Origin: Flavobacteriaceae bacterium
GTDB lineage: Bacteria > Bacteroidota > Bacteroidia > Flavobacteriales > Flavobacteriaceae
Direction of reading: 5' to 3'
Length of the DNA stretch: 64,000 nucleotides
Assembly (NCBI GenBank): GCA_024640565.1
Contig: JAHEET010000002.1
Location: 124,001-188,000, forward strand
The position numbers were made by a program, and so were the translations under genes. Positions 17,483 to 26,173 of the stretch are shown one piece after another. The notes under the pieces are model-generated. The model was not told the origin of the DNA, did no database searches, and saw nothing but the letters and a program-made list of their open reading frames with translations. The stretch's first letter is position 1. Each line of letters opens with the position of its first letter.

Positions 17483-17923
17483 TTATTTTGCGATTATCAT
17501 TCCTGAAATTGTTCCTCTACACACCAATTCATTTTTGGCATTCAACATTTTAACGGCACATTTCAACTTATTGAACCGGTAATATTCTTTTTCTGAAATT
17601 ACCGTTATTTTTTCGTTTGGCAACACGGGAATAAAGAAGTCAACCTGACTAGAAGTGAGTGCTATTTTGGGTTTTTTATCTGAAGAAATTTCATTTTTTA
17701 ATAAATAGATCCCCAAACAGACCACTCCAATTTGTGCCATGGTTTCTACTAAGAGAACACCTGGCGTAATTGGGTTTTCTTTAAAATGTCCTTTATAAAA
17801 AAAAGCATTTTCTTTGAATGTATAATTCCCTGTAATTCCTGTTTCCGAAACTTCCGTGAGTGCATCCACAAACAAAAAAGGAGCTTGATACGGAAGGTTT
17901 TTTATAATTTGACTTGCATTCAT
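17483..17923 (-). CDS. 3-hydroxyacyl-ACP dehydratase (FabZ-like)
   Basis: A 146-residue hot-dog fold dehydratase converting 3-hydroxyacyl-ACP to enoyl-ACP. The catalytic His46 lies in FYKGHFKENPITPGV and the catalytic acid Glu60 in LLVETMAQIG, both at FabZ spacing. It lies between the type III polyketide synthase gene (55-base gap) and the ketosynthase gene (2-base gap), all on the minus strand. Because primary-metabolism FabZ is normally encoded with lpx genes, this copy is probably dedicated to the cluster product. Confidence 0.88.
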   Translation of the reverse strand: MNASQIIKNLPYQAPFLFVDALTEVSETGITGNYTFKENAFFYKGHFKENPITPGVLLVETMAQIGVVCLGIYLLKNEISSDKKPKIALTSSQVDFFIPVLPNEKITVISEKEYYRFNKLKCAVKMLNAKNELVCRGTISGMIIAK

Positions 17924-17978
17924 TTTGTTTTACTTAAAAATTACGCAACAGTTTCAATCTTTTTAAGATCTTGTTCTT

Positions 17979-19031
17979 TTACCATTCCAATAAAATACGT
18001 TGTGCAGAAAACCCTGGGCCAAAACTCAACATAATTCCTCTTTCTCCTTTTACTGGATTTCGATCCATAAAACGTTCTAAAACATACAATACCGTTGCGC
18101 TTGACATGTTTCCGTATAAGCGTAATACCTCTTTTGTGTCGTCAATGTTTTTTCCTAAAACACCGAATAAGTCTTCAACCGTTTGTACAATTTTCTTTCC
18201 CCCTGGATGAAATATTAAATGATCAATGTCATCAATTGTCATGTTGTTGTTGTTTAAAAAAGGGTGAATGATCGCCGGAAAATGATCGGATATTTTCTTT
18301 GGCACCTCTTTGTCTAAAATCATTTGCAAGCCTGTGTTTACGAGCTTAAACCCCATCATACTGGTGGCGTCATAAAAATGATACATGGCTTCATCAATGA
18401 TTTTTGGCCCCTCGTCTGCCTTATAGGAAGACAAAATAACACTGGAAGCGCCATCTCCAAAAATAGCAGCACTTACAATATTTGTCATGGAGTAATCTTC
18501 TAACTGAAAGGTGGCTGTTGGCGCTTCTACAGCAATAACGGCCGCTCTTTTGTTTGGGTTGGCTTTTAAAAAGTTTTTGGCATAGATAATTCCCGAAACT
18601 CCTGCGGCACAGCCCATTTCTGTGACAGGCAAACGAACAATGTCTTGCTTCATTCCTAAAGAATTAATTAAATAAGCATCTACTGAGGGAATCATAATTC
18701 CGGTACAACTGACTGTAATGATATAATCAATTTGGTTGGCTTCTAAACCTACCTTTTCTAGAGATTTTACAAGTGATTGTTCTGCTAATTGAACCACTTC
18801 TCTAGTGTAGATGTCGTTTTTTTCTTCAAAAGAAGTGGCGCTAAAAACTTCTTTCGGATCCATAATAGAGTAGCGCTTGTCTACACCTGCTCCTTCAAAA
18901 AGTTTGACTACTTTTCTTTGAAAGCGCTCTTCTTGCCCTTGCATCCATAATTTTACAAACGGAATGATGTCTTTCGTTTCTCTATGATATTTTGGAAGTT
19001 GTTTTGCAACTGCTATTATTTTTACTGCCAT
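17979..19031 (-). CDS. type III polyketide synthase (chalcone/stilbene synthase family)
   Basis: A 350-residue homodimer-type ketosynthase that extends an acyl starter with malonyl-CoA units and cyclises it, giving resorcinols, pyrones or phloroglucinols. The catalytic triad is Cys141 (EMGCAAG), His275 (IFHPGG) and Asn308 (YGNMSSAT), and the C-terminal GFGPG-like loop reads SFGPGF. Length is normal. The start is directly next to the methyltransferase stop. Together with the ketosynthase, dehydratase and ACP it suggests a cluster-made fatty acyl starter, which I infer but cannot prove. Confidence 0.95.
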   Translation of the reverse strand: MAVKIIAVAKQLPKYHRETKDIIPFVKLWMQGQEERFQRKVVKLFEGAGVDKRYSIMDPKEVFSATSFEEKNDIYTREVVQLAEQSLVKSLEKVGLEANQIDYIITVSCTGIMIPSVDAYLINSLGMKQDIVRLPVTEMGCAAGVSGIIYAKNFLKANPNKRAAVIAVEAPTATFQLEDYSMTNIVSAAIFGDGASSVILSSYKADEGPKIIDEAMYHFYDATSMMGFKLVNTGLQMILDKEVPKKISDHFPAIIHPFLNNNNMTIDDIDHLIFHPGGKKIVQTVEDLFGVLGKNIDDTKEVLRLYGNMSSATVLYVLERFMDRNPVKGERGIMLSFGPGFSAQRILLEW

Positions 19032-19742
19032 CTATTTTTTTATTATCCATAGAAATCGAAATGCCCATTTCCATGAAATTTGTGTGTTTGCGTTTATTTT
19101 CTCTGAAATTTCCTCTAAATCTTTTCGCTTAAAACCCCTTAAAACGGAGGTTAATCCGTCTTCGACAATCATTTTATTATTAATAAAAAGCGACAATAAT
19201 AAAAATAAATAATAGGCTAGTTTATGCCTGTGTAAGTCATTTACTAAAATTCCAATTTTAGTTTGTTGGAAGGTGTTTGACAAAAACGGAATTAGTTGTG
19301 CTTTTTTAAAATGGTGAAGAAATAGTGTTGCTAAAATCACATCAAATTTTCTTCTTTGAAAGGCTTCTGAAAAAATATCTTCTGTCTTAAAATGCACTTC
19401 TGGATACTCGACAGACAATTCTATAGCATATTGGATGGCTGTTGGATTTGCATCTACACCCAATAAATTCATACGATACCCATTTTTTCGTCCGAATTTA
19501 GCTACATCGCGCAAAATATCTCCATGACCACATCCTATATCTACAATTGACACTTCTTGTTCTTTTGGGTGGTTTTTAAGGAGCGCTTTTAACCCATTTA
19601 CAGTTCCTTTGTTTCCTCCCAACCAACGGTTTATTTTTTCTAGCTTATCTAAAGTATCTCGCAATAAATCGCCACCAATAGAAAAATCATCCATCAACTC
19701 TTCTTTGTCTGTTCTTTGTTTTGTGCTGATAAAAAAATCCAT
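19032..19742 (-). CDS. class I SAM-dependent methyltransferase of the polyketide cluster
   Basis: A 236-residue Rossmann-fold methyltransferase. Motif I is VDIGCGHG (67-74), followed by the acidic residue in LLGVDANP and a downstream FDVILATLFLHHF motif. It is encoded between the FAD oxidoreductase (its start overlaps that stop) and the type III polyketide synthase, as in many bacterial type III clusters where the aromatic product is O- or C-methylated. Substrate is inferred from the neighbourhood only. Confidence 0.88.
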   Translation of the reverse strand: MDFFISTKQRTDKEELMDDFSIGGDLLRDTLDKLEKINRWLGGNKGTVNGLKALLKNHPKEQEVSIVDIGCGHGDILRDVAKFGRKNGYRMNLLGVDANPTAIQYAIELSVEYPEVHFKTEDIFSEAFQRRKFDVILATLFLHHFKKAQLIPFLSNTFQQTKIGILVNDLHRHKLAYYLFLLLSLFINNKMIVEDGLTSVLRGFKRKDLEEISEKINANTQISWKWAFRFLWIIKK

Positions 19743-20902
19743 TAATTGTTTATTGGTTTTCCGTGTGTTTGCTTGATAATTATCGGTAATAAAAAAGGGG
19801 CCTTCTTTAAAAGTTGCAACATCATTGCGGCGATCTTATCTTTTCGAAAAAGAAACGCAATAAAATGCCCCGCTTTTAACCTCCATTTAAATTGCTTATT
19901 CCATTGTCCAATATAGCTTTTTTCAAGTTGATTACGAGTCAGCTGAGATCCTTTTAAATATTTTAAAATAAGTTTAGACGCAATTTGTGCAGACTGAATG
20001 GCCATGCTCATGCCATTTCCACAAAGAGGGTGTATCATCCCTGCAGAATCTCCGCACATAATCATGTGGTTTTCTACTGGTTTTTTTGTTTCAAAAGAAA
20101 TTTGACTAATAGAGAGTGGCTTCTCAAAAATAGGGGTGGTTTGTTTCAAAATTTCTTTTAGAAATTTATTTTTAAAAACAACATTCTCCTGAAAATCATT
20201 AATGTTTTTATATTTTTTAAACGCAGTATAACTGGTAATGTAGCATACATTGATTGCATTATTTTCTACTTTGGAAACTCCACAATAACCGCCTTTAAAA
20301 TTATGCAGTGCAACCAACTCATCTGGGAAATCTCCTTTTACATGAGTTTTGACTCCTAAATAAGGTGTTTTTTTTTGAATAAAGGCGCGGTCCATTTTCA
20401 TGTCTAACAAGGAGCGTTTGCCAAAAGAACCGATACAAATTTTAGCAGTAAAAACGTTGTTTGTTTTTGTTGTAACAACAAAAATATCTTCCTTAAAAAC
20501 AGTATTTACAACCGTATCTTGCAAAATGAGAACGCCATTTTTCGTTGCTTTTTCTGATAATACGAAATCCAATTGGTGTCTAGAGATTCCAAACCCACCC
20601 AATGGAAGTTTGGTTGTAATGCGTTTGTTTTTTGTGGTGGAGAGTTCAAAATTATCAATTTTAACGGCGCCAAAATGAAAGGGATTGATGTCTAAGAATG
20701 CCAAATAAGGCAATACCTCGTTGGAGATGTATTCGCCACAAACCTTGTGTTTTGGGTATTGGTTTTTTTCAATCAATAGCACATTTGTCCCAAATTTTGA
20801 TAAGTGAATTGCATTGCACAAACCCGCCAAGCCTCCACCAATAATGATCACATCAAAAATGCCGTGTGCTTGTTTTGAGCTTGCTGTCATGGGTGCTTCC
20901 AT
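19742..20902 (-). CDS. FAD-dependent oxidoreductase/hydroxylase (geranylgeranyl-reductase-like)
   Basis: A flavoprotein of about 386 residues with the N-terminal nucleotide motif DVIIIGGGLAGL (GGGLAG at 22-27), the ribose-binding Glu45, and the second FAD motif MCGDSAGMIHPLCGNG. This arrangement is that of group A monooxygenases and geranylgeranyl reductase-like enzymes, which hydroxylate or reduce lipophilic substrates. The start at 20902 overlaps the preceding stop by one base (TGATG) and places the Rossmann motif near the N-terminus. A 49-codon extension overlaps the upstream gene and looks spurious. Likely role: oxidative tailoring of the polyketide. Confidence 0.88.
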   Translation of the reverse strand: MEAPMTASSKQAHGIFDVIIIGGGLAGLCNAIHLSKFGTNVLLIEKNQYPKHKVCGEYISNEVLPYLAFLDINPFHFGAVKIDNFELSTTKNKRITTKLPLGGFGISRHQLDFVLSEKATKNGVLILQDTVVNTVFKEDIFVVTTKTNNVFTAKICIGSFGKRSLLDMKMDRAFIQKKTPYLGVKTHVKGDFPDELVALHNFKGGYCGVSKVENNAINVCYITSYTAFKKYKNINDFQENVVFKNKFLKEILKQTTPIFEKPLSISQISFETKKPVENHMIMCGDSAGMIHPLCGNGMSMAIQSAQIASKLILKYLKGSQLTRNQLEKSYIGQWNKQFKWRLKAGHFIAFLFRKDKIAAMMLQLLKKAPFLLPIIIKQTHGKPINN

Positions 20903-22011
20903 CAATCGAGCAATTGTGCTAGTTCTTTCCCTACCAAACTTCCGATCGCAACCCCCATTCCACCCATCCGAATTCCGCAAAATACATTGTTGGAAAGTTG
21001 TTTTACAATGGCCTTTTTTTGGTTTCCCACCCCCATAATTCCACTCCATCGATGCTCAATTTCAAAAGAAGTATTTGGCAAAATGGTGTCTTTTAAAATT
21101 TTTTCCAACTTGTTTTGAATGCGTTTTGTTTGTCCAAAATTCGTGGTTTCTTCTGTTTCAAAATCGAGGTTTCTTCCTCCGCCAAATAAAATGCGCTCAT
21201 GAATATTTCTAAAGTAATAATATCCTTTATCTAAATGAAATGTTCCTTTAATGGCTAGGTTTTTGATGGGTTTCGTAATGAGCACTTGCGCTCTTGCAGG
21301 TTGAACGTTTTCGTCCAAAAGTTCTTTAGAAAACCCATTTGTAGCAATAAATATTTTTTTTGTTTTAAATGAAATTTTCGTTGTTTTTACAGCAACTTCA
21401 GCGCCGTTTTCAGTGAACTTTTCAACGGCAATTCCATTCAGTATTTTTACACCCAATTGCTGTACTTTAGCAAGAAGTTGTTCTGCCATTTGACCCGTAT
21501 TTATTTGACCTTCAAAATTATTGGTAATGTAGGTGTTGTGTGTTTTTTGAAACCCAAACACATTGTTGGAAGTAGAAAAAACATCCGCTTTAAAAATAGG
21601 TGTTAACAACCGATTTACTTCTTCTTTTTGCGATATACATTCTTCAAAAAAAACTTCATCTTTACACAACTCAAAACCTTTATTTTGTTGAAAATCGATG
21701 TTTTTATCCCCTAAATTGGTTCGTAACAATTGTAATCCTTGCCAGCGTTTGTATACCAAATCAAAAACTTCTTCTGGGCTGTGACTCTGCAAATCATCGA
21801 TGAGTTCTGAAAGGCTCCCAAAACAAGCAAAACCAGCGTTTTTAGTAGTTGCTCCTTGTGGTAACATTCCTTTTTCAAGAATTAAAACCGTTGCTTTTGG
21901 GTGGTTTTTTTTTAACTCTAACGCACAATTTAGCCCTACAATACCACTGCCAACAATGGTAAAATCAATGTTGGTAAACCATGTTTTTAATTCCCAATAA
22001 CTATACTTCAT
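20902..22011 (-). CDS. FAD-dependent oxidoreductase, DAO family
   Basis: A 369-residue flavin amine-oxidase/glycine-oxidase type protein (DAO fold). The FAD motif is TIVGSGIVGLN (GSGIVG at 21-26), the acidic residue is Glu46 in LILEKG, and the C-terminal part has the HRWSGIMGVG segment typical of the family. It is coupled to the next FAD enzyme by a one-base overlap and so may belong to the polyketide operon. DAO proteins usually act on amino acids, so the substrate here is unclear and it could be a neighbour rather than a pathway enzyme. Confidence 0.85.
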   Translation of the reverse strand: MKYSYWELKTWFTNIDFTIVGSGIVGLNCALELKKNHPKATVLILEKGMLPQGATTKNAGFACFGSLSELIDDLQSHSPEEVFDLVYKRWQGLQLLRTNLGDKNIDFQQNKGFELCKDEVFFEECISQKEEVNRLLTPIFKADVFSTSNNVFGFQKTHNTYITNNFEGQINTGQMAEQLLAKVQQLGVKILNGIAVEKFTENGAEVAVKTTKISFKTKKIFIATNGFSKELLDENVQPARAQVLITKPIKNLAIKGTFHLDKGYYYFRNIHERILFGGGRNLDFETEETTNFGQTKRIQNKLEKILKDTILPNTSFEIEHRWSGIMGVGNQKKAIVKQLSNNVFCGIRMGGMGVAIGSLVGKELAQLLD

Positions 22012-22470
22012 TTATAACTGTTTTTCAAAACAGATGCTGTTTTGCATTCCTTGGTATTGTCCGTAATTTTCAATGACTTGATACTTGCATTTGGCATAGA
22101 ATTTTACCGCTGCTACTTGTCGCTTTCCGGTTTCTAAAATACATTTTTTATAGTTCAATTCTTTGGCCCAATTTTCTAGCTCTTGCATTATCTTTTGAGC
22201 AATACCGATCCCTCTTTCTTCTGGTAAAACATACATTCGCTTCACCTCTACTGTTGTTGCATCAAACTTTTTCATGGCGGCACAACCTACTGCGTGCATT
22301 TTTTTTGTTGCATCTTTATAAACAACAACAACCTCGTTTAAAACATCAATGCCATTAAATTGATTGTAAAAATCATGTTCCTCTTTGTCTGTAATTTTCA
22401 GGTAGGCATCCAATGCTTTTACCAAATGAATGAAATCGATATTTTGTGAATTGGTGCGTTGTATTCTCAT
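22012..22470 (-). CDS. GNAT family N-acetyltransferase
   Basis: A 152-residue acetyltransferase of the GNAT fold. The acetyl-CoA binding motif A is VKRMYVLPEERGIGIAQKIM (R/Q-x-x-G-x-G/A pattern), followed by YKKCILETGKRQVAAVKFY. It overlaps the next upstream GNAT gene by 4 bases and ends right at the DAO gene start, so the two acetyltransferases and the polyketide genes may share one transcript. Substrate unknown. Confidence 0.88.
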   Translation of the reverse strand: MRIQRTNSQNIDFIHLVKALDAYLKITDKEEHDFYNQFNGIDVLNEVVVVYKDATKKMHAVGCAAMKKFDATTVEVKRMYVLPEERGIGIAQKIMQELENWAKELNYKKCILETGKRQVAAVKFYAKCKYQVIENYGQYQGMQNSICFEKQL

Positions 22471-22994
22471 CTAAGTGCTTTTTCAAACAAACAAATAGAT
22501 GCATTGGAATAATGTGCCGGCAGTCCTTTAGTTTCTTTTAATGTAGCGATTCCTAGAAACTGAAATCCGCACTTCCTATAATGTTTTATGAGTCCAGCAT
22601 TATTTCCAACGGTATCTAAACGAATGTATTTGTACTTGTTTTTTTCCGGATAATTATCAACCCAATTTACAATTTTTTTTACACAGTTGTGCCCTCTGTA
22701 GGTATTGTTTGTTGCTATTCTATGAATGTAAATCGCTGGATCTTTGTTTTTTTCTTCCCAGATTAAAGGGTCCGAAAAAGCAACCGCCCAAACACATACG
22801 ATTTTATTATCTATTAAGGCTTTGAATTGGCGTTTTTCTGCAATTTCTTGATGAATCATCGCTTCAGAGAAGGTTGGCCAGACCACCATTTTCAACTGTG
22901 TTTGAAGTGCCCTAGCTTGCTTATAGAGTTTATCAATCTCCTCAAAATCTTCAATGGTACAATTGGTTATCTTCATGCTCTCTTTTTTAATCAC
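22467..22994 (-). CDS. GNAT family N-acetyltransferase
   Basis: A 175-residue GNAT protein with motif A around residues 91-115 (IHRIATNNTYRGHNCVKKIV) and the later segment RLDTVGNNAGLIKHYRKCGF typical of the fold. It is unlike its neighbour in sequence, so this is not a recent duplication. A second possible start (MKITNCTIEDFEE) lies 6 codons in. It probably heads the run of genes leading into the polyketide cluster; substrate unknown. Confidence 0.87.
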   Translation of the reverse strand: MIKKESMKITNCTIEDFEEIDKLYKQARALQTQLKMVVWPTFSEAMIHQEIAEKRQFKALIDNKIVCVWAVAFSDPLIWEEKNKDPAIYIHRIATNNTYRGHNCVKKIVNWVDNYPEKNKYKYIRLDTVGNNAGLIKHYRKCGFQFLGIATLKETKGLPAHYSNASICLFEKALR

Positions 22995-23074
22995 TCGTTG
23001 TTAAAAAGAATCGCCAAGGGGATCTCTGTTTATTTCTTCAAGATACATCTTTCTAATGAAAGGATTGACTTGTT

Positions 23075-24157
23075 TTAAAACTCAAATTTCAACTGAACCC
23101 AAATTGGGGCTGTTTTTTCGGTGTTTAAATTTGCAAAAGAAATGCCTAATAATCTTACGGAATTGATCAATTCATCTTGAAAAAACAATTCTTTTACCAC
23201 TGGAAAAAATGCACTTTTTGACTGCATAAAATGCGCTTTGGTTTTACTTCTTGTTTGTTGTGTGAAATCTGAATATTTAATTTTTAACGTAATTGTTTTT
23301 CCTTTGATATTATGCTTCACCATGCGTCTTTCCAACTCCTCTGCAATCTGTTCTAAACGCGCCAACATAAAAATTTCAGAAGAAATATTTTCATTAAATG
23401 TTCTTTCGGAAGCTACCGATTTTCGAATTCTGTTGGGAACCACCGGGCTGTTGTGAATGCCTCGGACAATGTTGTAATAATGAGACCCTGACTTTCCAAA
23501 TAACGTCACCAATTCCTCCTGTGTTTTTTTCTTTAAATCATTCCCTGTGAAAATCCCTAAGTTATACATTTTCGCAGCAGTCACTTTACCAACTCCATAA
23601 AACTTATTGACAGGCAGTGCTTCTAAAAAGGAAATCACCTCATCAGGATGTACTGTTTTTTGTCCGTTGGGTTTGTTTATATCTGAGGCTACTTTTGCAA
23701 TAAATTTGTTGATTGAAATTCCTGCCGACGCTCGCAAACCCGTATTGTCAAAAATTTTCTGACGAATTTCTCTAGCAATACTATTGGCAGAAGGATTCCC
23801 TTTTTTATTTTTAGTAACATCTAAATAGGCTTCATCTAGAGAAAGAGGCTCTACCAAATCTGTGTATTCATAGAAAATTTCTCTGATTTGAGCAGAAAGT
23901 TCTTTGTAGCGCGGAAAATCCGATTTCACAAAAATAATATGTGGGCATTTCTGTTTGGCTAAAACTCCGCTCATTGCAGATTTTACTCCAAATTTTCGCG
24001 CTTCGTAACTTGCTGCTGAAACAACACCTCTAACTTCGCTTCCACCCACTGCAATTGCTTTTCCTCGTAACTCTGGATTGTCTAATGCTGCCACAGAAGC
24101 ATAAAAAGCGTCCATATCTACATGAATTATTTTCCGAAAAGGAGGCTGTAATTCCAC
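23075..24157 (-). CDS. dinB: DNA polymerase IV (Y-family)
   Basis: A 360-residue error-prone translesion polymerase. Catalytic acids are Asp14 of VDMDAFYAS and the Asp108-Glu109 pair of LSLDEAYLD, with the palm, fingers and HhH thumb (VNKFYGVGKVTAAKMYNLG) in the usual order and a little-finger domain after about residue 240. The far C-terminus ends VQLKFEF rather than a QLxLF clamp-binding motif, although a related peptide may serve. It stands alone between a GNAT gene and an ACT-domain gene. Confidence 0.95.
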   Translation of the reverse strand: MELQPPFRKIIHVDMDAFYASVAALDNPELRGKAIAVGGSEVRGVVSAASYEARKFGVKSAMSGVLAKQKCPHIIFVKSDFPRYKELSAQIREIFYEYTDLVEPLSLDEAYLDVTKNKKGNPSANSIAREIRQKIFDNTGLRASAGISINKFIAKVASDINKPNGQKTVHPDEVISFLEALPVNKFYGVGKVTAAKMYNLGIFTGNDLKKKTQEELVTLFGKSGSHYYNIVRGIHNSPVVPNRIRKSVASERTFNENISSEIFMLARLEQIAEELERRMVKHNIKGKTITLKIKYSDFTQQTRSKTKAHFMQSKSAFFPVVKELFFQDELINSVRLLGISFANLNTEKTAPIWVQLKFEF

Positions 24158-24165
24158 GGTAATTT

Positions 24166-24555
24166 TTAAACTAAGTTTTTTAAAATTTTAACTGCTTTTT
24201 GAGCATCTTTTGTGGCCACAAAAAGATGGTCATGATAGTATCCTGCGACCATATTGCAGGCTATGTGGCGCGTTGTCAATGCGGAAGAAAATGCCGCAGT
24301 GAAACCAACAGCTTCCAGAGAGGAATGAATTTTTAAAGTGATCCAACGGCTCGCAAACTGGTAAGGTAATTGTAAAGCCTGCGCTTTATTTTTTTCTAAA
24401 ACAACCGTAAGTCCTTCCGCTTCTTTAAACTCAAATAGAGTGTCTTCTCTTCTAATTTTTTCGAAATCTGAAACTGTTACAAAAACATATTCCCCTGGGT
24501 TTAAAATAGGTTCTAGCCCTTTAAGTAAGTTGGTTAAGTTCTTTTCGCCACTCAT
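24166..24555 (-). CDS. ACT domain-containing protein (DUF2241-like)
   Basis: A 129-residue protein of two ACT-like alpha/beta units. The N-terminal part begins NLLKGLEPILNPGEYVFVTV and the C-terminal part contains SSLEAVGFTAAFSSALT and the end KAVKILKNL, as in small stand-alone ACT proteins thought to bind amino acids. No catalytic domain is attached. It lies 8 bases upstream of dinB on the same strand. Role unknown. Confidence 0.85.
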   Translation of the reverse strand: MSGEKNLTNLLKGLEPILNPGEYVFVTVSDFEKIRREDTLFEFKEAEGLTVVLEKNKAQALQLPYQFASRWITLKIHSSLEAVGFTAAFSSALTTRHIACNMVAGYYHDHLFVATKDAQKAVKILKNLV

Positions 24556-24598
24556 GAAACTGTTTTCTGTTCTTCAAAAATACAAAAACAAAAAGTGT

Positions 24599-25453
24599 TT
24601 ATTGATTTAAAAAATCAATACAAATTTTAATGGTTTTTTCGAATGCCTTTGAGCCTTTCTTTTCATTCCAAGGATGTGAAATATTAAAAACATGATTGGC
24701 GTTTTCAATAATTTTTAAAACACTTTTTGGATTCCACTCATGTAGACTTTCTCCTTCTCTTTGTGACACAGAGGTGTCCTTATCTCCGTGAATTATTAAA
24801 TGAGGAATGGTTATTTGTTTGGCCGCTCTTTGAATGTTTAAACGCTCTTTGTTTTCAATAAAATTTTCATAAAACTGGTAAAAGTGAGGCATTTGTTGTT
24901 TTGTTCTTCCATTTAAGACGTACTTTACCCCAGTTTTTTTCCATACAGCTAGCTCGCTATTTGTTGACGATCTTGAAGCAAAATCGCACACTGCGGCTAA
25001 AGAAATCAAATTCTTTATTCGAGGGTCTTCAGCTGCTTTTATGGTTGCAATTCCACCGCCTCTACTGTGTCCAATAATCGAAATTTGTTTTGAATCAATG
25101 CTGTTTTTAAATTGCGCATTGTTGGAAATCCAGTCAAGAACACTTTCTAAGTCATCTAATTCTTTGGTATAATTATTCTTTCCAAAAGCTTCCAAGTCGG
25201 GAAAATCGATAGGCTGTGAAAGCGTTCCTCCATTGTGTGAAAAATTAAACTTTATAAAAAAGTAACCTGCATCTGCAAACAGTTTTGCCATTCGGTTCCA
25301 TGCACCCCAATCTTTAAACCCTTTGTAGCCATGACAAAAAACAACTACTTTCTGACGTTGTTGGGTGTTGTTATAAAAAACATCGGTTACAATGGGTTTT
25401 TGATGTTTTCCTTGAATCACAAAATTTTTTATACTATTCATAAGACAATTCAT
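24599..25453 (-). CDS. alpha/beta hydrolase
   Basis: A 284-residue hydrolase with the oxyanion-hole segment VFCHGYKGFKDWG (38-50), nucleophile Ser130 in GHSRGG, acid Asp226 in HGDKDTSV and His254. No signal peptide, so probably cytosolic. The ATG at 25453 overlaps the LysE stop in an ATGA arrangement, implying translational coupling; an alternative start lies 4 codons in. Dienelactone-hydrolase-like or serine aminopeptidase-like activity is possible; the substrate cannot be told. Confidence 0.88.
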   Translation of the reverse strand: MNCLMNSIKNFVIQGKHQKPIVTDVFYNNTQQRQKVVVFCHGYKGFKDWGAWNRMAKLFADAGYFFIKFNFSHNGGTLSQPIDFPDLEAFGKNNYTKELDDLESVLDWISNNAQFKNSIDSKQISIIGHSRGGGIATIKAAEDPRIKNLISLAAVCDFASRSSTNSELAVWKKTGVKYVLNGRTKQQMPHFYQFYENFIENKERLNIQRAAKQITIPHLIIHGDKDTSVSQREGESLHEWNPKSVLKIIENANHVFNISHPWNEKKGSKAFEKTIKICIDFLNQ

Positions 25454-26073
25454 TTATATGCCATTTTTAGCATTGATATAAGCGCCACCAAGGCGGTTAG
25501 AATACTCAGAACTAGATTGACGTTCTTGGTTATTTTCCCTGTCTTTTCTTGGATTTTGAGTGCATATTTCACATAGAAAAAAAGAATACTAAAAGTACCG
25601 ACTCCAGTTCCAACCACAAAAGAAACAACGGAAGCAATATCGAAACGAAACCAACTAGATAGGTCTAAAAATAAAACAACTCCGCAATAGAAAGGAATGG
25701 CAAACATATTTAAAGAGGAAAGTATAAGGCCGGTAATAAAGAAAAACTTTTTAAAATTCTTTTGGGTTGACACAACCTGCTTTTCTTTGTTGGATTCTTT
25801 ATAAAAATACATTGATAAAAGTAGAAAAATAACGATCCCTAATTGCGAAATTACCTCTAATATTGTTGGATTTTCCAACACATATTTGGACAAATACACG
25901 GCTATATAAGTTTGCAGAAGAACCACTGTAGAAACCCCTAAAATGTATTTTTTTGTTTCCTTTGCATTCGTATTCAACCTTGTTTTTAATGCGGTCATGT
26001 TGAGCATGCTTGGAGGTATAGAACCTATAAAAGCAACTAAAAAGCCAATTATAAAATGCGTCATCAGATCCAT
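25450..26073 (-). CDS. LysE family transporter
   Basis: A membrane protein of about 207 residues with six hydrophobic helices, starting MDLMTHFIIGFLVAFIGSIPP, which resembles the N-terminus of LysE/RhtB exporters of amino acids and related compounds (GxxPG-like motif written as GSIPPSMLN). I set the start at 26073, because a longer frame would begin inside the terminator of gdhA. It is translationally coupled to the downstream hydrolase. Confidence 0.8.
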   Translation of the reverse strand: MDLMTHFIIGFLVAFIGSIPPSMLNMTALKTRLNTNAKETKKYILGVSTVVLLQTYIAVYLSKYVLENPTILEVISQLGIVIFLLLSMYFYKESNKEKQVVSTQKNFKKFFFITGLILSSLNMFAIPFYCGVVLFLDLSSWFRFDIASVVSFVVGTGVGTFSILFFYVKYALKIQEKTGKITKNVNLVLSILTALVALISMLKMAYK

Positions 26074-26112
26074 GAAAATATATTTTGGGTAAAGAAACCT
26101 TTTAAAAATAAG

Positions 26113-26149
26113 TTGAACAAAAAAACGCATCAATTATTTTGATGCGTTT
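26113..26149 (-). terminator. intrinsic terminator of gdhA
   Basis: AAACGCATCAA (26123-26133) pairs perfectly with TTGATGCGTTT (26139-26149). On the minus strand the stem is followed by a T-rich run. It lies 25 bases beyond the gdhA stop. Confidence 0.85.
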
Positions 26150-26173
26150 CTAGTGTGTGAATTTAAATCCTAT

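Noticed and set aside
20903..21049. 49-codon N-terminal extension of the FAD oxidoreductase
   Set aside because: It lies wholly within the DAO gene in another frame, and the family FAD motif begins shortly after the ATG at 20902.
26074..26133. Upstream start for the LysE-type transporter
   Set aside because: It would begin inside the gdhA terminator stem; the ATG at 26073 gives the family N-terminus.
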